DNA of 64,000 bases from Perognathus longimembris pacificus (GCF_023159225.1 NC_063177.1:18624673-18688672); one strand, 5' to 3'. Positions 12,120-23,516 are shown, counted from the stretch's first letter. A program made the numbers and translations. The notes: generated from the letters alone by a model not told the origin.

Positions 12120-12320
12120 ATTCAGCAATTTGGCCAGGTGTGTGGTTGCTTTGTTTTGCTCCCTTGACCTTTCCTTGTGGTCATGGATGATCACCCACCC
12201 AAACCACATTCCCCAAAGATTATTCCAGCCTCAGAATAGCAAAGTGTTTTCTTTGACCTTTCCCTGTATATACTTTGCCTGAGACAGAAGTACTACCAGT
12301 TAACAAACATGTTTTAGGAA
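12120..12320. promoter_or_regulatory. Candidate regulatory block with RUNX-like and TGACCTTT motifs
   Basis: Inside a repeat-free block. TGTGGTT at 12141-12147, TGTGGT at 12176-12181 and AACCACA at 12202-12208 resemble RUNX sites. TGACCTTT at 12165-12172 and 12254-12261 resembles a nuclear-receptor half-site. Clustering is seen by eye only; function is inferred. Confidence 0.25.
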
Positions 12321-12689
12321 GTGATTTTGATCAGAAGGGATTGGCAGTCTTCCCCGAAGAGTACAATCAATGCTCTTTCCTCCACTTTTAAGGCTGAATT
12401 GCTACTGTTACTATAGCAGAGATTACAGTTCTTAACAGTCCAGCCCAAATGGATTCATTTCTCAGCCAGATGTTCTTCATTCTCCTCCTTATAGTCTTTC
12501 TGTTTTGACCTTGAATGGTGTAGGAGGAGAGAGGGGAGACAAGAAGACTTGAGATCTGAATGGATGTCAGTCCTTTTCTCTCAACCTACTTTTAATTTTT
12601 TTTCTATTGAAAAGCTCTGTAAGGAAGTTATTGTGTTTTATATACTAAAAACTACTTCCTAAAATTAGAACAAAGAGTAAGACAAGAAA

Positions 12690-12790
12690 AGACAACTGTG
12701 TAAAATGAAATGTACTCATTACCTGACTCATATAATTGTAATACCTCTGTACCTTTATAATAGCATTAAAGCAAATGATTTTTTAAAAAT
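12690..12790 (+). repeat. L1 3' end fragment
   Basis: aaatgtactcattacctgac followed by ctctgtacc and an A-rich end matches the 3' ends at 61280-61565 (+) and 50462-50830 (-). Confidence 0.65.
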
Positions 12791-12814
12791 TAGAACAACA
12801 TAGAAAAATGATTC

Positions 12815-13220
12815 AGAACATGAGCTTTTAAGCCAGATCTTAGTTTCAGTCCTTGTACCAGCCCCTCAGTATCTTAATGTAAATTAGGCATAAAAGTAGT
12901 ACTTATTCAGGACTAGGAATATGGCCTCGTGGTAGAGTGCTTGTCTTGCATACATGAAGCCCTGGGTTCAATTCCCCAGTACCACATATATAGAAAAAGC
13001 CAGAAGTGGTGCTGTGGCTTAAGAGCTAGAATGTTAGCCTTGAGCAAAAAGAAGCCAGGGACAGTGGTCAGGCTCTGAGTCCCAACCCCCAGGACTGGCA
13101 AAAATATATATATGTTGTACTTATTTCATAGATGTGTAATAGGTTTGCCATGAAGGCTAAATGAACTAAGTTTGTCATACCTAGCATGTAGTAGGCATCT
13201 GGTTAGCTTTTATTAGCTCA
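12815..13220 (+). repeat. MIR element split by an IDL-Geo SINE
   Basis: Left part 12815-12909 (acatgagcttttaagccaga; cagtatcttaatgtaaatta) and right part 13113-13220 (ggctaaatgaac; agcatgtagtaggcatctgg) follow the MIR consensus order. The SINE at 12910-13112 interrupts it, with gtacttatt repeated at the junctions. Confidence 0.75.
12910..13112 (+). mobile_element. IDL-Geo SINE inserted in a MIR
   Basis: Near full-length dimer with a variant tail (caaaaatatatatatg). Confidence 0.88.
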
Positions 13221-13807
13221 TTTTCACATGTTACCAGAGGTGACTTTCTTTGTTGAACAAGTGATTTCATAGCAAAAACAAAAATAAACCTTTTTCAATT
13301 ATGTTCTGCTGAGACTCAGGAGAACTTCTCTATTATGGTTGAAAAGGTGATCCTCTAAGTGTTATTTTCTTATCAAGGAGTTAATTGTTCTGTCTTTAAA
13401 TCAAAACAGTGGAATCATCTTTTCTTGTTTCTTCCTTAATTTAGGGGTTCTGGGGTTCTTTTAGGACCTAAACTCTAAACCTGAATCACAGCTGATCCAC
13501 CTAAACCACTTAACCCCTTCATTGGTTATGGATTTTGTATCTATTTGACTTAAGCATGTAGAATCATATACAATGCCTGTATAGAATTTTTTGGAGAAGT
13601 CCTATTTGGGGACCAGACTAAAGAACTAGTCAATTCTGAAAAAGATTTTCCCTGCCTTTGTAAAGAACAGGTTTTTAATCAGAGAACTGCTCTGACAATT
13701 GACTCTTCAGGAAGCTGTTTCAAAAAATACAATATTTGCATAAGTAAATTCCTTCCTGTTCTGTTAATATATACTGTTTTTACCTTGTACTGAAGTAATG
13801 ACATTAA

Positions 13808-14040
13808 TTTTTTTTGTTTTTGTTTTTTGTTTGTTTGTTTTTTCTGGGCTTGGGGCGTGGGCACTAACCCTGAGCTCTCTGTGGCTAGTGCCACTTGAGA
13901 CACAGCACCACCAGCTTTTTCCGAGTAGTTTATTGGAAATAAGTCTCATGGACTTTGCTGCCAGCGCTGGCTTCGAACTGCAGTCTTCAGATCTCAGCAT
14001 TCTGAGTAGCTAGGTTTACAGGTGTGAGCCACTGGCACCT
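13808..14040 (-). repeat. B1-Geo SINE
   Basis: Reverse copy with shortened Geo part, linker ttattggaaataagtctcat and B1 part ending gtgagccactggcacctggg. Confidence 0.8.
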
Positions 14041-14169
14041 GGGTATGACATTAAATTTACATATAATTTTATTTATGTACAAAGTATTTAATTTTCCAAT
14101 TGAATTTGATCCTTCTGAACTCTAAAGGTGGTGAATTTTATTTTTAGTTCCATTCCATGGAACTTACTT

Positions 14170-14408
14170 CTTTTTTTTCTGGTGCCAGTCCTGGGACTTG
14201 AATTCTGGGCCTGAGGCTCTGTCTTGAGCTTTTGTGCTCCAAGGCTAGCACTCCACTACTTGAGCCACAGCTCCACTTCTGGCTTTTTGATGGCTAATTG
14301 AAGATAAGAGTTTCACAGATTTTCCTTCCTAGGCTAGTTTTGATCCATGGTTATCAAATCACAGTCTCCTGAGTAGCTTGGATTGCAGGTGGGAGCCACT
14401 GGCATTTG
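14170..14408 (-). repeat. B1-Geo SINE
   Basis: Reverse copy; its last bases overlap the target site of the next SINE. Confidence 0.8.
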
Positions 14409-14418
14409 GCTTATACCA

Positions 14419-14628
14419 CTTTTTTTTTTTTTTTTTTGCCAGTCCTGGGCTTGGACTCGGGGCCTGAGCACTGTCCCTGGCTTCTTTTTGCTCAAGGCTA
14501 GCACTCTACCACTTGAGCCACAGTGCCACTTCTGGCCATTTTCTATATATGTGGTACTAGGGAATCGAGCCCAGGGCTTCATATATACAAGGCAAGCACT
14601 CTTGCCACTAGGCCATATTCCCAGCCCA
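14419..14628 (-). mobile_element. IDL-Geo SINE
   Basis: Full-length reverse copy with 10-bp target-site duplication gcttatacca at 14409-14418 and 14629-14638; it landed at the end of an older B1-Geo. Confidence 0.92.
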
Positions 14629-14798
14629 GCTTATACCATTTTTAATAGCATGTATAGCTTTGGATTTTTCTCCATTGGTGACAAGGGATTTCTGTAATCA
14701 GCCATATTCTAATTTCTGGTCCCCATTTGACCAACAATATGTCGCTTTTGTGATCACTTAAGGGTTGCAATGTGGGACCATGTATTAAAGAACATTAA

Positions 14799-15012
14799 GG
14801 CTGAGAATGTGGCTTAATGATAGAGTGTTTGCCCTACCATGCATGAAGCCCTGGCTTCAATTCCTCAGTACCACATAAACAGAAAAAGCCAGAAGTGGCA
14901 CTGTGGTTCAAGTGGTAGAATACTAGCCTTGATCAAAAAGAAGATCAGGGACAGGGTCTAGGCCCTGAGTTCAAGCCCCAGTACTGGCAAAAAGAAAATA
15001 AATAAAATTAAA
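14799..15012 (+). mobile_element. IDL-Geo SINE, older
   Basis: Diverged dimer with an A-rich tail; taaagaacat recurs on both sides. Confidence 0.85.
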
Positions 15013-16089
15013 AATAAAGAACATCCATTCTATCACTGGGTTTTTGTCTGTTGTCCCTCATTAGTTGATGTCACACCTAGTGGCAGTCTCCTGGTCCAAC
15101 TGGGTCTAGGATGCATTTTGTTCTTTCAGGAGAGTTTACTGAGATTTGTATCAATAATCCAAATATAAAGGCCTTATTTCCCTTAGAGTCTATATAGTGT
15201 CATTCCTTATCTTGATTTATAATCAGGATTTTTAAGATTCCAGGCAGCTTTCAATTAACCAAGGGCTCTTGTCCTCTGCCACAGCCCTCAGCTTCTAAAA
15301 GCAGTATATACACTTTGAAGAACACATTTAGCTGTGCTTTAAGGCAAATAATTTACTTAGATATGCTTTATTTAGAGTATAAGAAACAAAGTCAGAATGG
15401 CATTACAGAACTCCCAAAACCAGGAAGTTAGTTTTTCAACTACTGTTCGTCAAAGGGAAACTAGCTCTGTCTCACAAAAGGAATGAATGAAGTATACTTG
15501 GCTATTTTAAGCTTTCAACAAATATACTTCTTTTGTAAATACAGATAACCACTTTGTTTCCTGGAAACCAATGTGCCCAAAGCTGTTACTTTGCTGAATA
15601 GATAGAATATTAGCCTTATTTTTTCAAAAATATTTTCAGTTAGTAAAGCAGATAGTTGCTGTGTTGGCAGAAGTGTGAATTTCATTTCTTGTCTGTGGTG
15701 TACCCCTCTCATCCTGTCACTCAGACATTTTGTGTTAGCTTGTTCCCGTAATGTGGGTGAACAGTGACCCATAGCACAGTGGTATGTGCACATCAGGGAT
15801 GTAACAAGAGACAGGGTTTGTGCAACAGACCACAAGAGAACAATTCTTTATTTAAAGATGAAAACAAAACAAAATCAAAACAGCCCCTCCCAGCCAGCAT
15901 GCAATATTTTTTAAAGTAGCATCTGTAGATCCTTATGTTTTGTTTTTTAGCAGACCTAATCTATTAAGTTACCTCAAAAGCTTTTTCCACCTCATGCCAC
16001 TTTATTCAAGGCCAAGTTGAGTCAACAACTGCTAGCATTATAGAGGTGATTTAAGTTCATAAAGTGGTGTTAATTCATCATAAACATTT

Positions 16090-16286
16090 TTTGTGTCAGT
16101 ATTGGGGTTTGAATTCAGGACCTTAAGCTCTCACTCAGCTTTGACACTACCACTGGAACAATGCCTGTACTTCTAGCTTTTTGCTGGTTAATTAGAGATA
16201 AAGGCCTCAGGGATTTGTCTGCCCAGCCTAGCTCTAAACCTGGATCCTAAGATCTGTTTCCTGAGTAACTAGGATAACAGACATTG
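16090..16286 (-). repeat. B1-Geo SINE, diverged
   Basis: Reverse copy: gtcagtattggggtttgaat, linker gctggttaattagagata, B1 part cctgagtaactaggataaca. Confidence 0.7.
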
Positions 16287-16324
16287 TTTATTTTAATGTG
16301 GTGAGAATTAAATTCTTAAATATA

Positions 16325-16660
16325 TTTAAAAATTTTTACTAACATGGCAATTGTACATATTTATGCTGTAAAATATTTCAATACATGTATACAACATTTA
16401 ATGACCAAATCAAGGTGATTGACATATCTACAACCCTAGACAATTATCATTTCTTTTTGCTGTGAACATTCAAAATCTTGTAGCTAAATTGAAATGTGCA
16501 GTTGTTGTTACCCATAGTTATTGAACTATGCTGTACAGCAATAGAAGTAACTATTCATATCCAGCTGTACACTGTACAGGCATCAACAGCTTCTCTACAT
16601 CCCCTCCTCTCCCACATCATTCCTAGGTCTTGGGAACTACTATTTGGTGAAAATAAAATG
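16325..16660 (-). repeat. Ancient L1 3'-UTR fragment
   Basis: The + strand reads ttgtacatatttatgctgta, atacatgtatacaacattta, aatcaaggtgattgacatat and catcccctcctctccc. This is the order of the complement of an old mammalian L1 3' UTR, so the element is antisense. Confidence 0.75.
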
Positions 16661-16687
16661 TTCAGCTAACACTCGAGTGTGGTCTAC

Positions 16688-16873
16688 TTTTTTTTGGCCA
16701 GTTTTGGGGCTTAGACTCAGGGCCTGAGCTTCTTTTTGTGCAAGGCTAACACTCCACCTCTTGAGCCACAGCACCACTTCCAGCTTTTTCTCTTTGTGTG
16801 GTGCTGAGGAATCAAACCCAGGGCTTCCTGCATGCTAGGCAAGCACTCTACTGCTAAGCCACATTCCCAGCCC
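16688..16873 (-). mobile_element. IDL-Geo SINE
   Basis: Reverse copy; near-perfect target repeat agtgtggtctac / agtgtggtatac. The centre of the Geo part is slightly shortened. Confidence 0.88.
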
Positions 16874-16997
16874 TAGTGTGGTATACATTTTAAACACTAA
16901 ACTCTTGTATACCCTGAATCTATTGTAACTAGATGTTGAAATGTTTCTCATCCAATCAAAATACATTGAGATGCAACTGTTGATAACTATAGATCAA

Positions 16998-17390
16998 ATA
17001 ATAACTAATATTTATTAAGGGCTTATTATTTTGAGTTTTTAGGAAGCTATATTCTCATTGACATCTCATAATGTCCTCATTTTATTATTCTTGTTTTCAA
17101 GATAAGGAAATGTAGGTTCATAAAGATTTACTCAGTCTGAGAATGTGGCTTAGTGGTAGAGTGCTTGCCTAGCATGCATGAAGCCCTGAGTTTGATTCCT
17201 CAGTGCCACATAAACAGAAAAAGCCAGAAGCAGTGGTGTGGCTCAAGTGGTAAAGTGCTAGCCTTGAGCCAGAGAAGCTCAAGGACAGTGCCCAGGCCCT
17301 GAGTTCAAGCCCCAGGACTGGCCAAAAAAAAGTTTGCTCAGGTTCGGGAACTGCAAAGCTTCAGACTAAGGAAGCTTGATTCCAGTGTTT
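16998..17390 (+). repeat. MIR element split by an IDL-Geo SINE
   Basis: aatatttattaagggcttat, catctcataatgtcctcatt and aagataaggaaatgtaggtt follow MIR; it resumes after the SINE with ctcaggttcgggaactgcaa. Confidence 0.75.
17135..17331 (+). mobile_element. IDL-Geo SINE inserted in a MIR
   Basis: Near full-length dimer with imperfect flanking repeat atttactca / gtttgctca. Confidence 0.87.
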
Positions 17391-17637
17391 GTTTAGAGAC
17401 TTTAATTCCAACTACTACTATGTAATATAATACATACAGAATATTCTAATTTTGTTTTAGAACATTTTAACTACAGTAGCTAGGACTCTGTAATAACTAG
17501 TTACTTTTGATTTTGTTTTTATTTCATTTTAAGAAGTTGGAACTTTGGAATAGAGAGGAGAGTGATCCTACAGTGGGTCTTCATCCTCTAATTTTGCTCC
17601 TTAAATAATTATGTCCCTTTAACTTTTCTCCTTACAG

Positions 17638-17741
17638 CATCAGCGAGAGCTTTTTAACTGTCAAAGGTGCTGCACTTTTTCTACCACGGGGAAATGGCTC
17701 ATCTACACCAAGAGTCAGCCACAGACGCAACAAGCATGCAG
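17638..17741 (+). CDS. SSH2: SSH2 coding exon, slingshot N-terminal domain (residues ~36-71)
   Basis: Internal coding exon of slingshot-2, a cofilin phosphatase that reactivates cofilin/ADF and so promotes actin filament turnover in the cytoplasm. The acceptor follows ttctccttacag and the donor is gtaaag. The exon is 104 bp; its first base completes a Ser codon and its last base opens a Gly codon. It reads ISESFLTVKGAALFLPRGNG and onward to RRNKHA, which matches SSH2 rather than SSH1 (SSH1 has SLSESFFMVKGAALF). It is the start of the conserved slingshot N-terminal (SSH-N) region, which contributes to F-actin binding and substrate recognition in the family. Residue numbers here and below follow the human protein from memory. 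Confidence 0.96.
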
Positions 17742-18006
17742 GTAAAGCTGTGCGTAAATCATTCTTTCCTTGGCTACTTTGGCTTTTGTTTTAAAAGACG
17801 GACTCTCTCATGTTTCCAACAGTGAGAAAAAGTGTTGTCCTATGCTGTGGTCACTTTTCTTTCACGCTCACACACTGTTCTTCTAGCACTTACTAAGCAG
17901 AATATCTTACACACAGCAATTTTTTTGTTGGAATAATGAGGAGGTATAGAAATACTCTTTAACCAAGGAATTAGTATACCACATATTAAAAATACCTGTT
18001 CTTAGG

Positions 18007-18100
18007 ACCAAGCATGGTGGCATATGCCTAGGCAATACTCAGGAGGCTGAAGCAAGAATATGACTTGACGGGGCCTGCTTGGGCTACATACAAGAACTGT
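18007..18100 (+). repeat. B1-type SINE
   Basis: aagcatggtggcatatgcct and ctcaggaggctgaagcaaga are B1 landmarks. Confidence 0.75.
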
Positions 18101-18165
18101 GTTGTTAATAACTTTTAACAAATTTTAATTTAAAAATTTTAATTTTAAAATAAACTGAAATTGCA

Positions 18166-18348
18166 GCTGGGACTGTGGCTTAGTGGTAGAGTGCTTGCCT
18201 AGAATGCATGAAGGTTCCATTCCTCAGTACCACATAAACAGAAAAGGCTGGAAGTGTCACTGTGGCTCAAGTAGTAGAGTGCTAGCCTTGAGCCAAAAAA
18301 AGACTGAGGTCAGGCCCTGAGTGCAAGCTCCAGGACTGGCAAAAAAAA
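18166..18348 (+). mobile_element. IDL-Geo SINE
   Basis: Dimer with small internal losses in both halves (part of the box B region and part of the Geo centre). Confidence 0.85.
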
Positions 18349-18386
18349 TTAATATTTTATATAAAATTAAAATTTTTTCCTTTATT

Positions 18387-18623
18387 TATTGTGTGTGTAT
18401 GTTGGTCCTGGGGCTTGAACTCAGCACCCAGGCACTTTCCCTTAGCTTTTATGGTCAAGACTAGCATTCTACCACTTAAACTACAGCTTCACTTCTAGCT
18501 TTTAGTGAATAATTTGAGGTAAGAGCCTCAGACTTCTTTGCCCTGGCTAGCTTTGGACTTCAGTCTTCAGATCTCTGCCTCCTGAGTTGCTAGGATTACA
18601 GGTGTGAACCACTGGTACCCAGC
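18387..18623 (-). repeat. B1-Geo SINE
   Basis: Reverse copy from ttggtcctggggcttgaac to aaccactggtacccagc. Confidence 0.85.
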
Positions 18624-19599
18624 ACATTACCCGTTCTTACATGACAGTCTGCTTTTTGGCTCTGTATACAATAAAAGACTAGCTACTTATTTCTAGACTT
18701 TGAGAAAAAAAAATGAGTCCTCAAATAATTCTTCAGTAAAAGAATGTAAAAACTCTGGTTTTGAAATACCAGTAACAGTAGTATATATGTTGTTTCTCTG
18801 TATATTGGAAATGCACCTGGAGTGATGAGATTCCAAAAGACAGAATCATAGAAAATGTGTTTTAAGAAGAGAAGGATATCCACAGTTTAGGAAGATAATC
18901 AGCCTGATTGTTCTCTTGTGTCAGCAAGCCTTGTTTGTGTCTTTTTGAGGAAAAAGAGAAGTCAACCTGAGGGCAGTATTCTTGACTAATACTATACAAA
19001 TAAGTGGTTGCTTGTCACAAATGTGCCTCTTTGCTGACTTATGACCTCCTGGCAGAAGAATTGCAATTTACTAGGAAATGAACTTGGTAGCAGAAGTGAA
19101 AGGCAGAAATGTTAGATCCTAGTGAACCAGTAGTTCAGTTTAACACTAGCGAATATAATCTTAACTGTTTTAGTAGCTGCACTAATTCTTGTTAGGGCCT
19201 TTAGTACATCTGTTACAAATGTAGCAGATTGTAATTATAATTAATTTTGTTAGGCAGTATTATCTCTCCAGCAGTAGAAAACATTTTTAAGTAAATGTGT
19301 ATAAACTTGAAAGTTAGCTTGTGTTGTACTGTCTAACATCTTCCTTAGTACCTACCTCCAGAGATGGGGAAGGGGAGAAAGAGGGAGAGGAAACTTCTCC
19401 CCAAATTTGAATACATGAAGCAAGTAGGCCCAGCTAAGCTTCTTATTTCTTCATGTTGGTGAGAATATTTATCACTTACAGTAAAAAGAAGACAAATGAT
19501 TGGTTTAAATCTACCTTGACTGATGAAGATGGTGGGCATGTTGCTTTGTAGAATGCAGTAATAAGTGGAGTAAGCATGGCTTTAAAGTTTCTGGCCCTG

Positions 19600-19852
19600 G
19601 TTGGCCTTTCCTTGGGTCAAACTTCTCATTCTAATCTTAACTACTCAGGAGGCTGAAATCTAAGGATTACGGTTCAAAGCCAGCCCTCACATAAAAATCC
19701 ATGCATAAGACTCTTAATTCCAGTTAACCACCAAAATGCTGTAAGCAAAACTGTGGATCAAGTGGTAGAGCATTAACCTTAAGCACAAAAGCTTAGAAAC
19801 AGTGCCCAGGCCCTGAGTTCAAGCCCTAATACCATCTTCCTCACCACCACCG
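19600..19852 (+). repeat. B1-Geo SINE
   Basis: B1 part with aactactcaggaggctgaaa, linker ccagttaaccaccaaaatgc, Geo part to tcaagccctaatacca. Confidence 0.8.
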
Positions 19853-19896
19853 AGACCTCTCCCCCGCCAAAAAAAATACGCAGGACAGAAAAAGGA

Positions 19897-19985
19897 TGCA
19901 AGGCATGGCTCAGCATGAAGGAATGGTCTTGCCTAACAAGAACAATGCCCTGAGTTCAAACCTTAGTACCACCAAAAAACAAAAA
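19897..19985 (+). repeat. tRNA-like SINE monomer
   Basis: catggctcagcatgaaggaa, cttgcctaacaagaacaatg, ccctgagttcaaacc: A- and B-box-like motifs at tRNA spacing. Confidence 0.6.
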
Positions 19986-20415
19986 CTTCTACACTGAACT
20001 ACCACTGAGATCGGTACTTGACGTTTATCATTTAGTTTTCTTTACACTAAAAGGAAAAGCAAATTGAACACAAACTGAATGGACTTGATTTGTGATCCAG
20101 ACCAGAATAGATGAGCAGTATTATAAGTATAAATACAGTTTACAAAAGCTATACTTTCACATAAAGTGAAGCTCTTAACTAAGCTCACAAAAACTGAAAG
20201 GTGATGGAAGAATGAAGAATACATCATGGCCTGCTATTTCCATGCAATGGTACTTTCTTATGCACATTTCTCCCCGTTAGGAGTTGGTTGGTTAGCTTCT
20301 TGGAAAATCTAGGCTGTATTTAAAATGTCCAGATACTATATGCAATTTAGAAATGGTATTATTGGTGAATGAATCTCTTCTAATATCTTAAAAGAAAATG
20401 ATGGGAAATATTTAG

Positions 20416-20552
20416 GGCTGGAGATGTGGTTCAATGGTAGAGTGTCTACTTAACAAGCAGACTTTCCTACCTGTGCTGGTTTCAAACTGAGATCCTAAGA
20501 TCCCAGTGTGAGTAGCTAGTAATATAAGTATAAGCCACCAGTGCCCAGTCAC
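20416..20552. repeat. ID fragment (+) joined to a B1 fragment (-)
   Basis: gggctggagatgtggttcaa (ID start, +) runs straight into a reverse B1 piece (gtgctggtttcaaactgaga; taagccaccagtgcccag). Confidence 0.6.
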
Positions 20553-20555
20553 TAA

Positions 20556-20880
20556 TCTGCTTTTTGTCTCTGTTGATCTGAGTATTTTGGGTATTCTGTA
20601 TAAATGGACTTATATAAATGAATTTTTGAGATAAGTTCTTTCACTCAGTGTAATGTTTTTAATGGTCTTCCATGTCTAGTTTGTAGCACTCTGGATATAG
20701 CACATTTTATTTACCTGCTGGTTTGTTGGTAAACATTTGAGCTGCCTCCACCTTTTGGCTATTACTAACGATACTGTGCAAATAGTTGTGTTTAAGTTCT
20801 TGTGTGGACATGTTTCCATTTATACATAGGATCCCATACTGCATCTTACATGTGAAACTTCTTTGGTTGCATCTCTGAAT
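20556..20880 (-). repeat. Ancient L1 3'-UTR fragment
   Basis: ttctttcactcagtgtaatg, gctgcctccaccttttggct and cttgtgtggacatgtttcca reproduce, in order, the complement of an old L1 3' UTR. Confidence 0.8.
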
Positions 20881-20914
20881 TTGAGATGTAGTAGAGTGAC
20901 CAAGGCAAGGGACT

Positions 20915-21155
20915 CTTTTTATCTTTTTTGTGCCAGTATTGGGAATTGAACTCAGAGCCTTGAACTCTTGCTTAGCATTTTCTTTCAAAGCTGATGCTCT
21001 ACCACTTGAGCCACACCTCCACTTCTAACTTTTCTGTGATTAATTAGAGGTAGAGTCTCTCAAATTTGTCTGTCTGGGCTGGCTTCAAACTATAATCCTC
21101 AAATCTCAGCCTTCTGAGTAACTAGGATTTCAGACATGAGCTACCAGCACTCAGC
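20915..21155 (-). repeat. B1-Geo SINE
   Basis: Reverse copy with Geo part, linker attaattagaggtagagtct and B1 part ctaccagcactcagcc. Confidence 0.8.
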
Positions 21156-21239
21156 CGTGACTCTCCTTAAATTTGAAAGTTTAAAGATTCTTCAAGAATA
21201 GAATTGGTTAGAAGCTATCGTTGAGATGGCATGGCAAGG

Positions 21240-21282
21240 CAGGCAAGAAAAAAAAAAAAAAAGAAGAAGAAAAAGAAAAAAC
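21240..21282. repeat. Purine-rich low-complexity tract
   Basis: A-run followed by (AAG)n-like sequence. Confidence 0.7.
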
Positions 21283-21636
21283 CCAGGCCCTCAACACATT
21301 AGTGGTTCTTAGTACATGGGAGGTTTGTGGAACTGTTCTAAAGCTAATTGTGGTGATCGTTTTGCAACTCTAAATATAATAAAAGCTAATGACGTCCATG
21401 ATTATGTGGTTGTATAAATCACCTTAGACTCTTAAAAATACCTGGGCCTTCTGGGCAAGAATAAAGGTTTTAGTTTCCAGATTGTCATCAGTTATGACAG
21501 TATGTTATATAATTGTCTTCTGTTAGCCAAAGCCTCAGATTTCCTGGTATAAACTAGGAAATATAACAAAACTGATAATACTATAATACAAAGAAAGTTT
21601 AACTTTGTTTTATAAAATGTGTAAGAATAAGTAAGT

Positions 21637-22035
21637 AGCCAGGTACAATGGCTTACAACTGAAATCCTAATTACTCAGGAATCTGACATCTGAGGATCTA
21701 TCTCTAATTTACCAATAAAATGCCAAACTGGAGGTGTCTCAAGAGTATGAACAAGGGGCTGAGGATATGGCCTAGTGGCAAGAGTGCCTGCCTCATATAC
21801 ATGAGGCCCTGGGTTCGATTCCCCAGCACCACATAAACAGAAAATGGCCAGAAGTGGCGCTGTGGCTCAAGTGGCAGAATGCTAGCCTTGAGCAAAAAGA
21901 AGCCAGGGACAGTGCTCAGGCCCTGAGTCCAAGCCCCAGGACTGGCCAAAAAAAAAAAAAAAAAGAGTATGAACAAAAACAGCTGAGCAAGAGCTCACGG
22001 CCCTGAGTTTAGACTCAGTACCAGCATGCATATGC
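21637..22035 (+). repeat. B1-Geo SINE interrupted by an IDL-Geo
   Basis: Left part gtagccaggtacaatggct to ggaggtgtctcaagagtatg; right part resumes at 21963 with agctgagcaagagctcacgg. The interruption is the younger SINE below. Confidence 0.8.
21755..21962 (+). mobile_element. IDL-Geo SINE nested in a B1-Geo
   Basis: Full-length, low divergence, with 14-bp target-site duplication aagagtatgaacaa at 21741-21754 and 21963-21976. Confidence 0.93.
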
Positions 22036-22039
22036 AAAA

Positions 22040-22290
22040 AAGGAGGAAGAAGGAAAGAGTGGGGTAGATGAATTAAAAGAGGAAGAGTGGGAGGATGCAG
22101 TCATAATATTTAATGTATATAGGTGAAAATGGAACTAGGAAAGTCAAGGGGATGGGTTGGGCTGGGAAAGATGGAGAATAATTAAAGTGTGGCCTTGATA
22201 AAAATGCATTGTAATCATACACTGACTTACTGAATTGAAGCCCTTTTATACAACTTCTTAAAGACAATAAAAATGAAAGAAAAAAGAGCA
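22040..22290 (+). repeat. L1 3' end
   Basis: A purine-rich lead, then aatcatacactgacttactg, aattgaagcccttttataca and an AATAAAAATG-type end match a rodent L1 3' terminus. A related piece is at 58750-58865. Confidence 0.7.
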
Positions 22291-22869
22291 AGAGAGGATT
22301 CAGGTAATGGTTTGCCATTTTTAAATGCCTAATATGTTCAGAAGAATAGATATCTCTAATATCCTCCACTTTATATATGTGCCCTTTAATATCAGCCATT
22401 AAAGTAGAAATTACTTTAAACTACTTACATTATTCTAGATTGAGTCTAACAATCTTAGGTTAACTGTAAATGAAAATTACAAAATTAGTAATAACAAAAT
22501 TAGGAATAACAAGAGGGTTAGCTTTTTAAAACTTGGGAGTAATTCTGTGAATATTCTTTTTGCTACCTTTAATTGCCTGAAAGCATAGGCAACTAGTATT
22601 GCTTCTGCCCAACAATTTCACCAACTGATCTTTCATTGTACAAAACTAAGATTGTCTCAAATGCACTCTCCTTAGGACAGACTAAAAGTAAATATATAAA
22701 TACACAGTTTATTCTTTCTGTTTAAAAATAATCATATTAATTTATTTCTGTGTCTGAGTCCTCAGTGAGCCGGAACTTTATTGCTTTATAAATTACTAGT
22801 GTAGAAGGAATCCTTTCTATTGATATTAGAATGGAGAATACTTATCCTTTGTTTTATAAATTTCAACAG

Positions 22870-22934
22870 GCGATCTCCAACAACATCTCCAAGCAATGTT
22901 CATATTACTCCGCCCAGAAGACAACATCAGGCTG
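22870..22934 (+). CDS. SSH2: SSH2 coding exon, SSH-N domain (residues 71-92)
   Basis: Exon of 65 bp between acceptor tttcaacag and donor gtaagt. The first two bases complete the split Gly codon and the exon ends on a codon boundary. It reads DLQQHLQAMFILLRPEDNIR then L, a hallmark stretch of the slingshot N-terminal domain, and joins in frame to the exons on both sides. The sequence is SSH2-like; SSH1 has DLPQHLQVMINLLRCEDRI at this place. Confidence 0.96.
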
Positions 22935-23325
22935 GTAAGTTAATTGTATGATCATAACTCTTCCTCAAGAGACTGTCTAAAGTAGCCAGCCTTAAGCTGT
23001 CATTTTGTATTTCAACACATTGCTAGAAACTATGTGGAATAGAAAAGAAGAATGGCATGTCCTCATAATCCAGGAGCTTAGAATTTAATTGTGGGTATAA
23101 ACTGTTGAGGAGTGATGTAAAATAATAACATTCAAGACTCTTGATAAGCGAAGTTTGTAGTTACTATCCATAATAATAGTTGCAGATGAGAAGAAAAAAA
23201 ACTTAGGAATTTGACCTAGTTGAGAAATGTTTCCTTTAGACAGGATCCTGAAATTTGGGTTGCCTGAAAGAAATCATTCTAGATGAAATTAGAACTTAAA
23301 ACAGAAGCACCCATAAGAAGAGACA

Positions 23326-23516
23326 GGGCTGGGAATGTGGCTCAGTGGTAGAGTACTTGCCTAGCATGCATAAAGCCCTGGGTTTGATTCTCAGTACCAC
23401 ATAAACAGAAATATCTGGAAATGGTGCTGTGGCTCAAGTGATAAAGTGCTGGCCTTGAGCAAAAGAACTTCAGGGACAGTGTGCAGGCCCTGAGTTCAAA
23501 GGACTGGCAAAAAAAA
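23326..23516 (+). mobile_element. IDL-Geo SINE
   Basis: Diverged dimer; the B box of the Geo half has lost several bases (gagttcaaaggactggc). Confidence 0.85.

Larger units (their letters stand above)
1..17637 (+). other. SSH2: SSH2 upstream intron (3' part)
   Basis: Intronic sequence before the first coding exon in the window. The part of the protein before residue 36 must be encoded by exon(s) to the left; I found no match to it here. Besides the repeats listed separately, blocks with no recognised repeat are about 260-1550, 3330-3630, 4690-5140, 5540-6360, 6610-7360, 7840-8530, 8750-9260, 9700-10250, 10480-11460, 11845-12650, 13225-13800 and 15020-16080. I see no gene in them. The block near 12120-12320 is rich in transcription-factor-like motifs. 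Confidence 0.85.
17742..22869 (+). other. SSH2: SSH2 intron
   Basis: GT-AG intron of about 5.1 kb. It holds B1, IDL-Geo and B1-Geo SINEs, an antisense old L1 3'-UTR fragment and a lineage-specific L1 3' end. Blocks with no recognised repeat are about 18630-19590, 19990-20410, 21160-21630 and 22290-22860. Confidence 0.9.

Noticed and set aside
14383..14697. 104-codon plus-strand open frame
   Set aside because: It lies within a reverse IDL-Geo SINE and is one of the repeated SINE-derived peptides.
15515..15835. 106-codon minus-strand open frame
   Set aside because: No recognisable domain, no splice or promoter context, no coding-like composition. It may be chance.
22073..22399. 108-codon minus-strand open frame
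   Set aside because: Overlaps an L1 3' end on the opposite strand; no family match.
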